From: Acidimicrobiaceae bacterium
Lineage (GTDB): Bacteria > Actinomycetota > Acidimicrobiia > Acidimicrobiales > Aldehydirespiratoraceae
DNA length: 48,623 bases
NCBI GenBank assembly: GCA_009844405.1
Contig: VYBO01000097.1
Span: forward strand, 1-48,623
Direction: 5' to 3'
The translations under genes were made by a program, and so were the position numbers. Shown one piece after another: positions 8,466-17,013 of the stretch (positions are counted from its first letter, which is position 1; each line of letters starts with the position of its first letter). The notes under the pieces are model-generated. The model was not told the origin of the DNA, made no database searches, and saw only the letters and a program-made list of their open reading frames with translations.

Positions 8466-9275
8466 CTACTCGATCCGCAGCGGGGTGTCGCGTTCCACGA
8501 TGGCGCCGTAGTCGTCGCGCCCGATGAGCACGAACCCGGTCTTGATGACCTCGGCCAGGACCTGCAGGCCGAACAGGAAGAAGCCCACCAGCAGCATCGT
8601 CTTGATGGGCCCCACCGCCAGGCCGCCCGCGTCCACGGCCTCCTCCCAGCTCTGCCACACCCGCCAGCCGGCGGGCCACTCGCCGCTGTAGCGCCGGCCG
8701 AGGGCGGCCGCCGCGTAGTGCTGCAGGATGCGGACGCTCATGAAGACGAACGGCAGCAGCAGCGCCGTGTGCATGGCGAAGTCGAGGGCGGCCTTGGTCT
8801 TGTTCGAGAAGTTGATCCACCAGAAGTCGATGCGGGGGTTCACCCCGTCGCGGACTCCGCCGTTGATCGCCAGCAGGAACATGAGCCCGAACGACTGCCA
8901 GGCCAGGCTGACCACCTCACCGATGAGGATGTCCTGTTCCACGTACTCGTTGCTGTAACGGGTGATCACATTGAAGAACTGCAGGATGAACACCGCCCAC
9001 GCCAGGATCATGGCGAGCCTCAGGGTGATGCTGGGGATCCCCTCGATCAGCAGGCGCAGCCGGTGGAGGCCGTCATGCCACGCCGAGACGGCCACGCCGG
9101 CGACGAGAACGATCCACCACCACCACTCGAAGTGGCCGATCAGGTACGCGGTGTCCACGAAGAGGTGCGCGACGATCGCCGCCAGCAGCGTCCCCAGGGC
9201 CACCCAGCCTGAGGGGTGCAGTCTCCCCGGGGACAACGCCGCTGGCTTCGTCTCCGATGCGGCCCCGAGCGGCAT
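8466..9275 (-). CDS. TRAP transporter small permease (DctQ family)
   Basis: 269 residues with about six hydrophobic segments. The C-terminal two thirds carry the DctQ four-helix module: FFNVITRYSNEYVEQDILIGEVVSL resembles the family block around N-V--RY---, followed by NPRIDFWWINFSNKTKAALDFAMH. It is longer than minimal DctQ (about 160-190 residues) because of two N-terminal helices and an insertion near 175-205 with YSGEWPAGWRVWQ; this long form is also seen in other TRAP systems. DctQ pairs with DctM in the membrane. First gene of the TRAP operon, divergent from the PaaD-like gene. Confidence 0.8.
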   Translation of the reverse strand: MPLGAASETKPAALSPGRLHPSGWVALGTLLAAIVAHLFVDTAYLIGHFEWWWWIVLVAGVAVSAWHDGLHRLRLLIEGIPSITLRLAMILAWAVFILQFFNVITRYSNEYVEQDILIGEVVSLAWQSFGLMFLLAINGGVRDGVNPRIDFWWINFSNKTKAALDFAMHTALLLPFVFMSVRILQHYAAAALGRRYSGEWPAGWRVWQSWEEAVDAGGLAVGPIKTMLLVGFFLFGLQVLAEVIKTGFVLIGRDDYGAIVERDTPLRIE

Positions 9276-9283
9276 GCCCCGCG

Positions 9284-9289
9284 ACACTA
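9284..9289 (-). promoter_or_regulatory. Predicted -10 box, leaderless dctQ transcript
   Basis: TAGTGT on the minus strand lies 8 bases before the dctQ ATG; no ribosome site is visible. It faces the similar box of the divergent PaaD-like gene. Confidence 0.35.
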
Positions 9290-9358
9290 GTGGCTGGAGC
9301 CGCGTCTGTCGCCAGCGAGCGTGCGCATCGCGGATCGGGGTGTGCCTCGGCAGTGCCG

Positions 9359-9364
9359 TAGGAT
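9359..9364 (+). promoter_or_regulatory. Predicted -10 box, leaderless PaaD-like transcript
   Basis: TAGGAT ends exactly seven bases before GTG 9372, as expected for an mRNA starting at its start codon. Confidence 0.45.
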
Positions 9365-9371
9365 TGACGGC

Positions 9372-9842
9372 GTGACCGGCGGCGGCCGGGCGGACCTGGC
9401 GTTCGACGTGATCGACGCGCTGCGGCGCGTGGACGATCCGGAGTACCCGGGCGTCAGCGTGGTCGACATGGGCATGATCGCCTCGACCGAGGTCGTGGAC
9501 GGGCGTGCCACCGTCGAGTTGATCACCACGTTCAGCGGATGTCCCGCCCATGACGTCATCACCGCCGAAATCACTGCCGCGGTCGGCGCGCTCGACGGCA
9601 TCACCGGGGTCGAGGTACGGCGCAGCACCGGGCGTTGGGACGCCTCGAGGCTCAGCGGTCACGCCCGCGCCGTCATGGCCCGCGACTTCACGGTTTCGGT
9701 GGCGGTGCCCGGCAGGCCCGCCGAGTGCCCCCGCTGCGGCGTCGCGGCGCTGGTCGAGCAGTCGCCGTTCGGCCCGGCCCGGTGCCGGGCCGTGCACCGC
9801 TGCACGGCCTGCGGCGAGGTAGTCGAGGTGCTGCGAGCCTGA
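9372..9842 (+). CDS. PaaD-like iron-sulfur assembly protein (MIP18/DUF59 family with zinc ribbon)
   Basis: 156 residues. The N-terminal MIP18/DUF59 domain has DDPEYPGVSVVDMGMI (residues 21-36) and GCPAHDVI with conserved Cys57. The C-terminal zinc ribbon has Cys119-x2-Cys122 and Cys144-x2-Cys147 around FGPARCRAVHRCTAC. This arrangement is that of PaaD, which matures the iron-sulfur cluster of phenylacetyl-CoA epoxidase. No other paa gene is visible, so the client here is unknown and the phenylacetate role is not supported by context. The GTG start is chosen because TAGGAT lies seven bases upstream. The last codons are repeated, with synonymous changes, 73 bases downstream. Confidence 0.8.
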   Translation: MTGGGRADLAFDVIDALRRVDDPEYPGVSVVDMGMIASTEVVDGRATVELITTFSGCPAHDVITAEITAAVGALDGITGVEVRRSTGRWDASRLSGHARAVMARDFTVSVAVPGRPAECPRCGVAALVEQSPFGPARCRAVHRCTACGEVVEVLRA

Positions 9843-9929
9843 CCGGATGAGACCGCGCTCGACCACCCGGCGCAGACACCCCGACGGCGAGGTGGTGGAA
9901 GTCCTACGAGCCCGACCGGACGGGACCGC
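9812..9929 (+). repeat. Imperfect 45-base direct repeat of the PaaD-like gene 3' end
   Basis: Copies at 9812-9856 and 9885-9929 agree at 37 of 45 positions. Five of the eight differences fall at third codon positions of the reading frame GEVVEVLRA and are silent. The first copy ends the gene; the second lies between it and the bsaP-like gene and overlaps the bsaP 3' end. Confidence 0.6.
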
Positions 9930-10122
9930 AGTTGCGGCACCTGGCCGTCCAGCCCGCCGGGGTTACCGAAGTGGCCAGCCAGGCCCCGCACCGGGCGCAG
10001 TAGCGGGGCGGGTCCAGTTCGGGCAGGCAGCCGGAGCAGTCAAGGCGACCGCAGCCCGAGCAGCAGGACTCCGGGCCGCTTCCCGGCGCAGTCGTGCCGC
10101 TCCGCTCGGCCAGCGTGCTCAC
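9904..10122 (-). CDS. bsaP: Biotin synthase auxiliary protein BsaP
   Basis: 72 residues with nine cysteines (20, 21, 24, 29, 32, 42, 45, 62, 65). The block LDPPRYCARC, then VTPAGWTARCRNCG, matches the actinobacterial family recently shown to be required by mycobacterial biotin synthase to convert dethiobiotin to biotin; the Cys pairs suggest metal or iron-sulfur binding. It begins at GTG 10122, 16 bases after the bioB stop on the same strand, which is the expected context. I recognise the C-terminal half from memory of the family; no search was run. The 3' end overlaps a decayed repeat of the neighbouring gene. Confidence 0.75.
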   Translation of the reverse strand: MSTLAERSGTTAPGSGPESCCSGCGRLDCSGCLPELDPPRYCARCGAWLATSVTPAGWTARCRNCGPVRSGS

Positions 10123-10138
10123 AGAACCGAGGACCCTG

Positions 10139-11137
10139 TCAGACCGCGGCCGACAGGCTGCCTATGGGCATGCGCAGGTCGACGAGCATGTCGATGTCCT
10201 TCTGAGGCTCCCGCCCCAGAGTGGTCAGGTAGTTGCCCACGATCAGCGCGTTGATTCCCGAGGTCATGCCCATGGCCTGAAGGTCCCGGAGGGTGATCTC
10301 GCGGCCGCCGGCGTAGCGCAGTATCACCGACGGCAGGGCCAGCCGGAACAGCGCGATCCAGCGGATGGCCTCCAGGGCGCCGACCGGCCTGCGGATCTGC
10401 AGCGGCGTGCCCGGTCGGGGGTTCAGGAAGTTGATGGGCACCTCGCAGGGCTCCACCGCCCTTATCTGCTCGATCAGCTCCAGCCGCTGCTCGACGCTCT
10501 CACCCATGCCGAGCAGCACGCCGCAGCACAGCTCCATGCCGGCCTCGCGCACGTAGGTGCAGGTGTCCACCCGCTCGTCGAAGCTGTGGGTGGTCACGAC
10601 CCGGCCGAAGAACGACCGGCTCGTCTCCAGGTTGTGGTTGTAGCGGTGGACCCCGGCCGCGGCCAGCTCGAAGGCTTGGTCCCGGGTCAGGATGCCTGCG
10701 CTGATCGCGACGTTGAGGCCGGTCTCGGCCGAGACCAGCCCGGTGAGTTCGATCACGCGGTCCATGGTGCGGCGATCCGGTCCCCGCACTGCCAGCACCA
10801 TGCAGAACTCGGTGGCCCCGAGCTCCGCGGTCTCGCGGGCCGCGGCCAGCACCTCCTCTGTGTCGAGAAACGGCGTGGCCTTGACCTGCGTGTCGAACAC
10901 GGCCGACTGGCTGCAGAAGTGGCAGTCCTCACCGCAGCCCCCGGTCTTGGCCGACAGGATGCCCTCCACCTCCACCACCGGTCCGGCCCAGGCCAGCCGA
11001 ACTTCGTGGGCCAGCGCGGCGAGCGATGGCACCGCCGAATCGTCGACCTCGGCTAGCTCGGCCAGCTCATCGGCAGTGAGCTGGCGGCGCTCATCGAGCA
11101 GCGCTACTGACGCGCGGGTCATGGCAGGCCCGGTCAC
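10139..11137 (-). CDS. bioB: Biotin synthase
   Basis: 332 residues. A radical SAM enzyme inserting sulfur into dethiobiotin, the last step of biotin synthesis. The cluster-binding CxxxCxxC is Cys68-Cys72-Cys75 in GGCGEDCHFCSQS. Other hallmarks are AAGVHRYNHNLETS, PINFLNPRPGTPL and LRYAGGREITLRDLQ, the last containing residues for the second cluster. GTG 11137 is chosen because TAGGAT precedes it by seven bases; ATG 11122 is an alternative. The gene follows livG on the same strand by 46 bases but appears to have its own promoter. No bioA, bioD or bioF is visible, so biotin genes are scattered. Paired with bsaP. Confidence 0.95.
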   Translation of the reverse strand: MTGPAMTRASVALLDERRQLTADELAELAEVDDSAVPSLAALAHEVRLAWAGPVVEVEGILSAKTGGCGEDCHFCSQSAVFDTQVKATPFLDTEEVLAAARETAELGATEFCMVLAVRGPDRRTMDRVIELTGLVSAETGLNVAISAGILTRDQAFELAAAGVHRYNHNLETSRSFFGRVVTTHSFDERVDTCTYVREAGMELCCGVLLGMGESVEQRLELIEQIRAVEPCEVPINFLNPRPGTPLQIRRPVGALEAIRWIALFRLALPSVILRYAGGREITLRDLQAMGMTSGINALIVGNYLTTLGREPQKDIDMLVDLRMPIGSLSAAV

Positions 11138-11144
11138 ACCGACG

Positions 11145-11150
11145 ATCCTA
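11145..11150 (-). promoter_or_regulatory. Predicted -10 box, leaderless bioB transcript
   Basis: TAGGAT on the minus strand is separated from GTG 11137 by exactly seven bases. This is the same hexamer and spacing as at 9359 and 43405. Confidence 0.45.
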
Positions 11151-11183
11151 CTTCTCGCGCCGAGCGTTTCTCAGGCGCCCGAT

Positions 11184-11993
11184 TCACTCGGCGGCGGAAG
11201 TGTCCAGCTCTGTGCTGCCGAGATAGGCCGCGATCACTTTGGGATCGCGCTGCACCTCGGCCGGGGTCCCCTCGGAGATCCGGCGACCGAAGTCCAGGAC
11301 CATCACCCGGTCCGCGATGTCCATCACCAGTCCCATGTCATGCTCCACCATGAGCAGGGTGACGCCGAGCTCGCGCCGGATGTCCAGGACGAAGCGGGCC
11401 ATGTCCTCGGTCTCCTCGAGGTTCATTCCGGCCACCGGCTCATCGAGCATGAGCATCTCAGGATCCATGGCCAGCGCCCGGCCGAGCTCTACTCGCTTCT
11501 GGATCCCGTAGGGCAGCAGCGCCACCGGGTGCTTCCGCCACCCCTCGATCTCCAGGAAGTCGATGATGTCCTCCACCCTGCGGCGGTGCTCGATCTCCTC
11601 CCGCTTGGCCTTGCCCACCCAAAGCGCGCCGGCCAGGAACGACCCGGTCATGCGGATGTGCCGGCCGGTGAGGAGGTTGTCGAGCACGGTCATGTGGGAG
11701 AACAGCTCGATGTTCTGGAACGTGCGGGCCACCCCGAGTCGGGCCACCCGGTCGGGCCGGGTGCCCATGATGGAAGTTCCCTTCCAGCGGATGTCGCCCG
11801 ACTGGGGCCGGTACACCTGCGAGATGGAGTTGAAGATCGACGTCTTGCCTGCGCCGTTGGGACCGATGATGGCGAACAGCTCGGCCTCGGCGACCTCGAA
11901 CGACACCGAGTCGATGGCCGTCACCCCGCCGAAGCGCAGCGAGATGTCGTCCACCTCGAGCAGCGCGGGCGCCGGTTCTCCCCGGGGCCTCAT
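11184..11993 (-). CDS. livG: Branched-chain amino acid-type ABC transporter ATPase (LivG)
   Basis: 269 residues. Walker A GPNGAGKT is at 44-51, followed by the Q-loop ARTFQNIELF, the degenerate signature LPYGIQKRVELGRAL, Walker B MLMLDEP and the switch His in MVEHDMG. AGMNLEETEDMARFV is the LivG-specific block after Walker B. It powers the HAAT-family importer with LivF. It is last of the liv genes, 31 bases after the livF stop. The signature LPYGIQK in place of LSYGxQ is a mild variant. Start ATG; the substrate is set by the binding protein and need not be an amino acid. Confidence 0.9.
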   Translation of the reverse strand: MRPRGEPAPALLEVDDISLRFGGVTAIDSVSFEVAEAELFAIIGPNGAGKTSIFNSISQVYRPQSGDIRWKGTSIMGTRPDRVARLGVARTFQNIELFSHMTVLDNLLTGRHIRMTGSFLAGALWVGKAKREEIEHRRRVEDIIDFLEIEGWRKHPVALLPYGIQKRVELGRALAMDPEMLMLDEPVAGMNLEETEDMARFVLDIRRELGVTLLMVEHDMGLVMDIADRVMVLDFGRRISEGTPAEVQRDPKVIAAYLGSTELDTSAAE

Positions 11994-12024
11994 GGCAGCC
12001 GGCCCCTGGGACGGGTCGTGCTGC

Positions 12025-12816
<792 letters not shown>

Positions 12817-12899
12817 CAACCGCCGCCTTCGGCCAGTGCGGGCAGAGCGGGCGGGTCCCGGGCGGCGCCGGCGACCCGCCCCGCTCGGGTCCTGGAGGC

Positions 12900-14543
12900 C
12901 TACGAGGCCTTGAAGCAGGGCTCGTACTGCCAGTTGGCGGCCGTCTCGGAGACGTAGGGGCCCTTGATCAGGCTGAACCCGTTGTTGCCGTCGGGCGTCG
13001 ACACGGTCGCGCCCGGCGTGTACAGCGACAGGTCGACGTCGTAGAGGTAGGTCCCCCGCACGACGTTGTGGTCCGGGTTGCCGCTCCAGCTCTGATCGGG
13101 GGCCAACCCCTTGAGGTCGGCGGTGATCGAGTTGGCCGCGGCCAGCACCCCGGCCCGGGTGAGGTCGCCGCTGCTGATGGCCGCGTCCAGGATCTGGGTG
13201 GCGACATAGCCCTCGATGAAGCTGATGGCGTACACGTCGTCGAACGGAGCGTCGGGACGGTACTCCTGCATGACCGAGATCATCTCCTGCATGCCCTCGG
13301 CCTCGCCGACTCCCCACAGGACCATGTAGCTGGAGTGGGTGTAGGTGGCGTCGGCCAGTTCGGCGATGCCGGTGCCCAGCAGCGCCGGGTTCCAGCTCGG
13401 GCTGTTGCCCGACCATTGGCCGCTGAACCCGGCTTGGGCGGCGCCGCCAATGAGCTGGGCGGTGGTGGTCGGGTTGGTGGTCAGCCACACCCAGTCGGCG
13501 CCCGACTCGGCGATGCCGGCGATGACCGGGGTCAGGTCCCCGCCCGGCACGACCTGGGCCTGGCCGTCGTAGGCGATGTTCAGGCCCAGCGCCTCGGCGG
13601 CCACCTTGATGCCCTCGGCGCCGTCCTCCCCGTAGTCGCCGGGGAAGCTGGCGATGGCCACGTTCGGGCCGTAGGTCTCAGCCATGTAAGTGGCGCCGTT
13701 CATGGCCTCGATGCAGTAGTTGGTCTGCACCTCGAACACGTTGCGCCCGATCTCCGGGTCGGCCCAGCCCGAGTACCACGACAGCGGGATGGCCGCCAGG
13801 TTGTCCTCGATGAGCAACTCCGCGGTGGAGGCCGTGTGGGGCGAGCCCGTGGACGTGGAGAACATCACCACGCTCTGAGGGCCGTCGCCCGCCATGACCT
13901 CGTAGTTCTCGAGGTGGGTCGGCACGTTGTAGGCGTTGTCGATCACGACCGGCTCGATGGTCCAGCCCTGGATCCCGCCGTTGTCGTTGATCCACTGCCA
14001 GTAGGCCAGGTGCCCGTCCGTGATCTTGGTCGTCAGTGGGGCGAAGGCGCCCGACAGGTCGGTGTTGACGCCGACGCGTATCACCCGGTTCTCGACGTCC
14101 ACACCGTGGTCGGTGGCGATCATGGCCGCTTCGGCCAGCGCAGCCTCGGCCATGGCGGCCTGCTCGGTGGCCATGGCAGCCTCCTCGGCCGCGGCAGCGG
14201 CCTGCTCGGTGGCCATGGCAGCCTCCTCGGCCGCGGCAGCGGCCGCCTCCTGGGCGGCGGCGGCCTCGGCGCGGGCCGCCTCAAGTTCGGCCTGGGCTTC
14301 GGCCTGCATCTCCTCGCCGGCTGCGGCCGCGGCCGCCTCGGCCGCGGCGAGCCGCTCCTCGGCGGCGGAGGCGGCCGCCAAGGCCTCCTCCTCGGCCGCC
14401 TGCGCCGCGGCAGCGGCCTGCTGGGCCTCAGCCACGTCGGCCGCGCCGGTTGCGGGGGCGGCCGGCTCCTCGTCGTCGCCGCAGGCGGCAGCCACGAGGG
14501 CCACCACACTGAGCACTGCGACCAGCCATCGGATTGACTTCAC
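12900..14543 (-). CDS. ABC transporter substrate-binding lipoprotein with long Ala/Glu coiled-coil tether (LivK type)
   Basis: 547 residues from a GTG start with AAGGAGG seven bases upstream. A lipoprotein signal ends at Cys21 (LVAAAC). Residues about 32-141 are almost entirely Ala, Glu, Gln, Met and Arg with no proline, predicting one long helix or coiled coil; they include two identical 14-residue units near 102-129. The type I periplasmic-binding domain follows from about residue 152 (RVIRVGVNTDLSGAFAPLT), with the Peripla_BP_6 features typical of LivK. It supplies substrate to LivHMGF encoded on both sides. The fatty-acyl ligase and dehydrogenase upstream suggest a carboxylic acid ligand (inference). 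The tether is about 110 residues longer than in ordinary LivK. Confidence 0.88.
   Translation of the reverse strand: MKSIRWLVAVLSVVALVAAACGDDEEPAAPATGAADVAEAQQAAAAAQAAEEEALAAASAAEERLAAAEAAAAAAGEEMQAEAQAELEAARAEAAAAQEAAAAAAEEAAMATEQAAAAAEEAAMATEQAAMAEAALAEAAMIATDHGVDVENRVIRVGVNTDLSGAFAPLTTKITDGHLAYWQWINDNGGIQGWTIEPVVIDNAYNVPTHLENYEVMAGDGPQSVVMFSTSTGSPHTASTAELLIEDNLAAIPLSWYSGWADPEIGRNVFEVQTNYCIEAMNGATYMAETYGPNVAIASFPGDYGEDGAEGIKVAAEALGLNIAYDGQAQVVPGGDLTPVIAGIAESGADWVWLTTNPTTTAQLIGGAAQAGFSGQWSGNSPSWNPALLGTGIAELADATYTHSSYMVLWGVGEAEGMQEMISVMQEYRPDAPFDDVYAISFIEGYVATQILDAAISSGDLTRAGVLAAANSITADLKGLAPDQSWSGNPDHNVVRGTYLYDVDLSLYTPGATVSTPDGNNGFSLIKGPYVSETAANWQYEPCFKAS
14159..14242 (-). repeat. Perfect 2 x 42-base tandem repeat in the binding-protein tether
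   Basis: Copies 14159-14200 and 14201-14242 are identical. Each encodes 14 residues (AAAAAEEAAMATEQ). The unit is a multiple of three and keeps the heptad spacing of the helix. Confidence 0.9.
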
Positions 14544-14636
14544 GGTTCCTCCTTGGGGTTGTAGGTTGTTTGAGAAGGTCTCTCTCGGGACAGATCTCGC
14601 CGCCATTGTGCCACAGCGCCGCGGCAGGCCGGCCGG

Positions 14637-15887
14637 CTAATAGCTGAACGGCCATCGCTTCCAGTAGTTGCGCACCCGCACCCAGATCCCGAACAGTCCG
14701 AGCGGCTCGACGATCAAGAACACCACGATGAGAAGGCCGAACAGCACGATGTTCCAGTCGAACACGCTCAGTGTCCATCCAGGGGTCTGGATGGCGGTGT
14801 TGATGATGCCGAAATCGCCGCCCTCGGTGAGCACGACGGCGGCGAGCGCGCCGGTGGCGCCGCCCTCGGCCGCGTCGAGCCACTCGGTGAAGGATTCCAG
14901 GAACTGCGGCGCCATCACCACGAAGAAGGTCCCGATCAGCGGGCCTGCGGTGGTGCCCGCCCCGCCGATCAGCAGGATGGCGATGAACTCCACCGACAGG
15001 AACAGGCCGAAGTCGGTGGCCAGCACCCGCTGCGACAACGCTGCGAAGAGCGCGCCGGACACCCCGGCGAAGAACGACGACACCGCGAAGGCCACCAGCT
15101 TGTAGCGGAACTCGGGCACCCCCATCACCTCGGCCGCGATGTCGCGGTCGCGTATCGCCTGGAGGGCTCGACCGGTGCGTGTTCGCAGCAGGTTCTTGGC
15201 CAGCAGCGCGAACACGATGGTCAGCACCAGCAGGAACAGGTAGCGCTTCTGGCCGTCGGTGACGTCGAACCAGAGCCAGCGGCCGTCGTCGCCGACGTTG
15301 ATGAGCGGCTTCTCCTCCTTCCACAGCCTGATGTCGAGCTCCTGGAATTCGCGGCCCAGCGCGGGAGGGCCGGCGATCTTGCGGCCCCAGCTGGTGTTGC
15401 CGAAGTGGATCCCCAGGAACACCAGTCCCAGCGTCACAATGGCCAGATACAGCCCGCGCAGCCGCACCGCCACCGGCGAGACGACCACGCCGACCAGCGC
15501 GGCCGCGACGCCCGCGCCGGGCAGCCAGATCCAGATGGGCAGCGAATGGCCCCAGGTGGTCTCGCCGCTGGCGCCTCCCAGGTAGACGGCCGCGCAGGCG
15601 CCGACGCCCATGAAGAAGGCGTGGCCCAGCGACACCTGCCCGGCCAGGCCGCTCAGAATGTTCAGGCCCAGCGCGGCGATGGCCAGCACCATCACCAGCG
15701 CCATGGGGCGCAGCCACTCGCCGTCGCCGAGGAACCGGACCACGGGGAGGTGGCTGACGACGGGCAGGTCGAACGGCATGGCGAACAGCAGCGCGACGAA
15801 CACGGCGAACGTCGCCTTCTGGGTCCAGGTCGGCAGCATCTGGACCTCTTGGCGGTACGCCGTGTAGAGGTTGGGCCGCCCGAACAC
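14637..15887 (-). CDS. livM: Branched-chain amino acid-type ABC transporter permease (LivM)
   Basis: 416 residues with about ten hydrophobic segments. LivM motifs are LNILSGLAGQVSLGHAFFMGVGA, RLRGLYLAIVTLGLVFLGIHF, GRALQAIRDRDIAAEVMGV (the coupling helix contacting the ATPases) and FIAILLIGGAGTTAGPLIGTFF. A 45-residue insertion near 185-235 (RKIAGPPALGREF to WLWFDVTDGQKRY) is larger than in enteric LivM. Start GTG 15887 keeps the N-terminal TAYRQE block seen in relatives; ATG at 15839 with AGAGG upstream is possible. It lies between livH and the binding-protein gene. Confidence 0.9.
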   Translation of the reverse strand: MFGRPNLYTAYRQEVQMLPTWTQKATFAVFVALLFAMPFDLPVVSHLPVVRFLGDGEWLRPMALVMVLAIAALGLNILSGLAGQVSLGHAFFMGVGACAAVYLGGASGETTWGHSLPIWIWLPGAGVAAALVGVVVSPVAVRLRGLYLAIVTLGLVFLGIHFGNTSWGRKIAGPPALGREFQELDIRLWKEEKPLINVGDDGRWLWFDVTDGQKRYLFLLVLTIVFALLAKNLLRTRTGRALQAIRDRDIAAEVMGVPEFRYKLVAFAVSSFFAGVSGALFAALSQRVLATDFGLFLSVEFIAILLIGGAGTTAGPLIGTFFVVMAPQFLESFTEWLDAAEGGATGALAAVVLTEGGDFGIINTAIQTPGWTLSVFDWNIVLFGLLIVVFLIVEPLGLFGIWVRVRNYWKRWPFSY

Positions 15888-15934
15888 CGCTCAGGCCCTC
15901 CTGCTCTCACAAGCGGCGAACACCGGGGAGGCCA

Positions 15935-17011
15935 TCACACCCGCCGGATCTCGGGAGTGCCGAACATGCCGTAGGGGCGCACCAGCAGGCCGACGATCAT
16001 CACGACGTAGGGCACGATGAGCGGGTAGCCCGCACCGAGCCACGAGACGTTGCCGTGGGCGTACTGGCCGGCGTAGATCTCGGCCACGCCCACGAGCAGG
16101 CCTCCCAGCAGTGCCCCGCTGGTGGAGTCGAGACCGCCGAGGATGACTGCGGGCAGGGCCCTGAAGGCGATGTTGGCCGTCTCCTGGTCGACCGACAGCG
16201 TCTGGGCCACCGGCGGCTGGGTCGCGAAGATGCCGCCGACCGCGGCCAGCACCGCACCGGCCGCCCAGGCAATGGCGAACACCCGGCCCACGCTCACTCC
16301 TTGGGCCATGGCCGCTTCCTGGTCGAAGGCGACCGCCCGCATGGCGATGCCGAGACGCGACCGGAAGAAGAGGAAGACGGCCGCGAAGGCCGCGGCCGCG
16401 GTGATCATCACCGCGATGAAGCTCCAATTGATGAAGGCGCCGCCGACCGTGAACCCATCGGCCGCCCACGGAATGCCGAGCGGGCGGAACTCGACCTCGA
16501 CGGCGTCGTTGTTGAACACCCGGAACATGATCTCGAGGCCGAGAGTGATCACGGCGACCGAGAACAGCGGCTCGCCGATCATCGGGCGGATCGCCAGCCG
16601 CTCCACCACGAGGCCGACCGCGGCCGCGAAGGCCAGAGCCACGGCCACATTCAGGAACCAGCGCACCCAGTCGGGGCCGCCGAGGCTGTTGACGGGGTTG
16701 GAGATGCTGGTGAACGGGATGTGGCCGTCGGTCACCAGGAAGCACACGAACAGCGCGCCCGTAGCGGCGAGGGCGCCCTGGGCGAAGTTGACGGTCTGGG
16801 TGGCCTTGAAGATCAGCACGAAGCCCAATGCGATCAGCGCGTACACCGAGCCGAGGCCCATCGACTTCATGAAGGTCTGGAAGAACAGAGCCGGGTCGTT
16901 GGCGAGCTGCACAGCCCCGAAGATCAGGGCCGCTCCCAGCACGCCGGCCAAGAAGCCGATCGGCGCGCCGCGGCGCGGGTCGATGGATTGAAGCTTGGCG
17001 ATCGCGCTCAC
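15935..17011 (-). CDS. livH: Branched-chain amino acid-type ABC transporter permease (LivH)
   Basis: 358 residues, about eight to nine membrane segments. Hallmarks are GLGSVYALIALGFVLIFKATQTVNFAQGAL near the N-terminus, LGIAMRAVAFDQEAAMAQGV (coupling helix) and FRALPAVILGGLDSTSGALLGGLLVG. It forms the channel with LivM. The GTG start is two bases from the stop of the upstream acyl-CoA ligase gene, so the two are translationally coupled; this is the main evidence that ligase and transporter work on the same compound. Confidence 0.92.
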   Translation of the reverse strand: MSAIAKLQSIDPRRGAPIGFLAGVLGAALIFGAVQLANDPALFFQTFMKSMGLGSVYALIALGFVLIFKATQTVNFAQGALAATGALFVCFLVTDGHIPFTSISNPVNSLGGPDWVRWFLNVAVALAFAAAVGLVVERLAIRPMIGEPLFSVAVITLGLEIMFRVFNNDAVEVEFRPLGIPWAADGFTVGGAFINWSFIAVMITAAAAFAAVFLFFRSRLGIAMRAVAFDQEAAMAQGVSVGRVFAIAWAAGAVLAAVGGIFATQPPVAQTLSVDQETANIAFRALPAVILGGLDSTSGALLGGLLVGVAEIYAGQYAHGNVSWLGAGYPLIVPYVVMIVGLLVRPYGMFGTPEIRRV

Positions 17012-17013
17012 TA

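Noticed and set aside
6676..8511. 611-codon plus-strand frame rich in His, Gln and Arg
   Set aside because: It is antisense to dctM; composition reflects reversed hydrophobic codons.
9847..10254. Plus-strand frame between the PaaD-like gene and bioB
   Set aside because: It overlaps bsaP and the bioB end on the other strand; only its first codons resemble protein because of the 45-base gene-end repeat.
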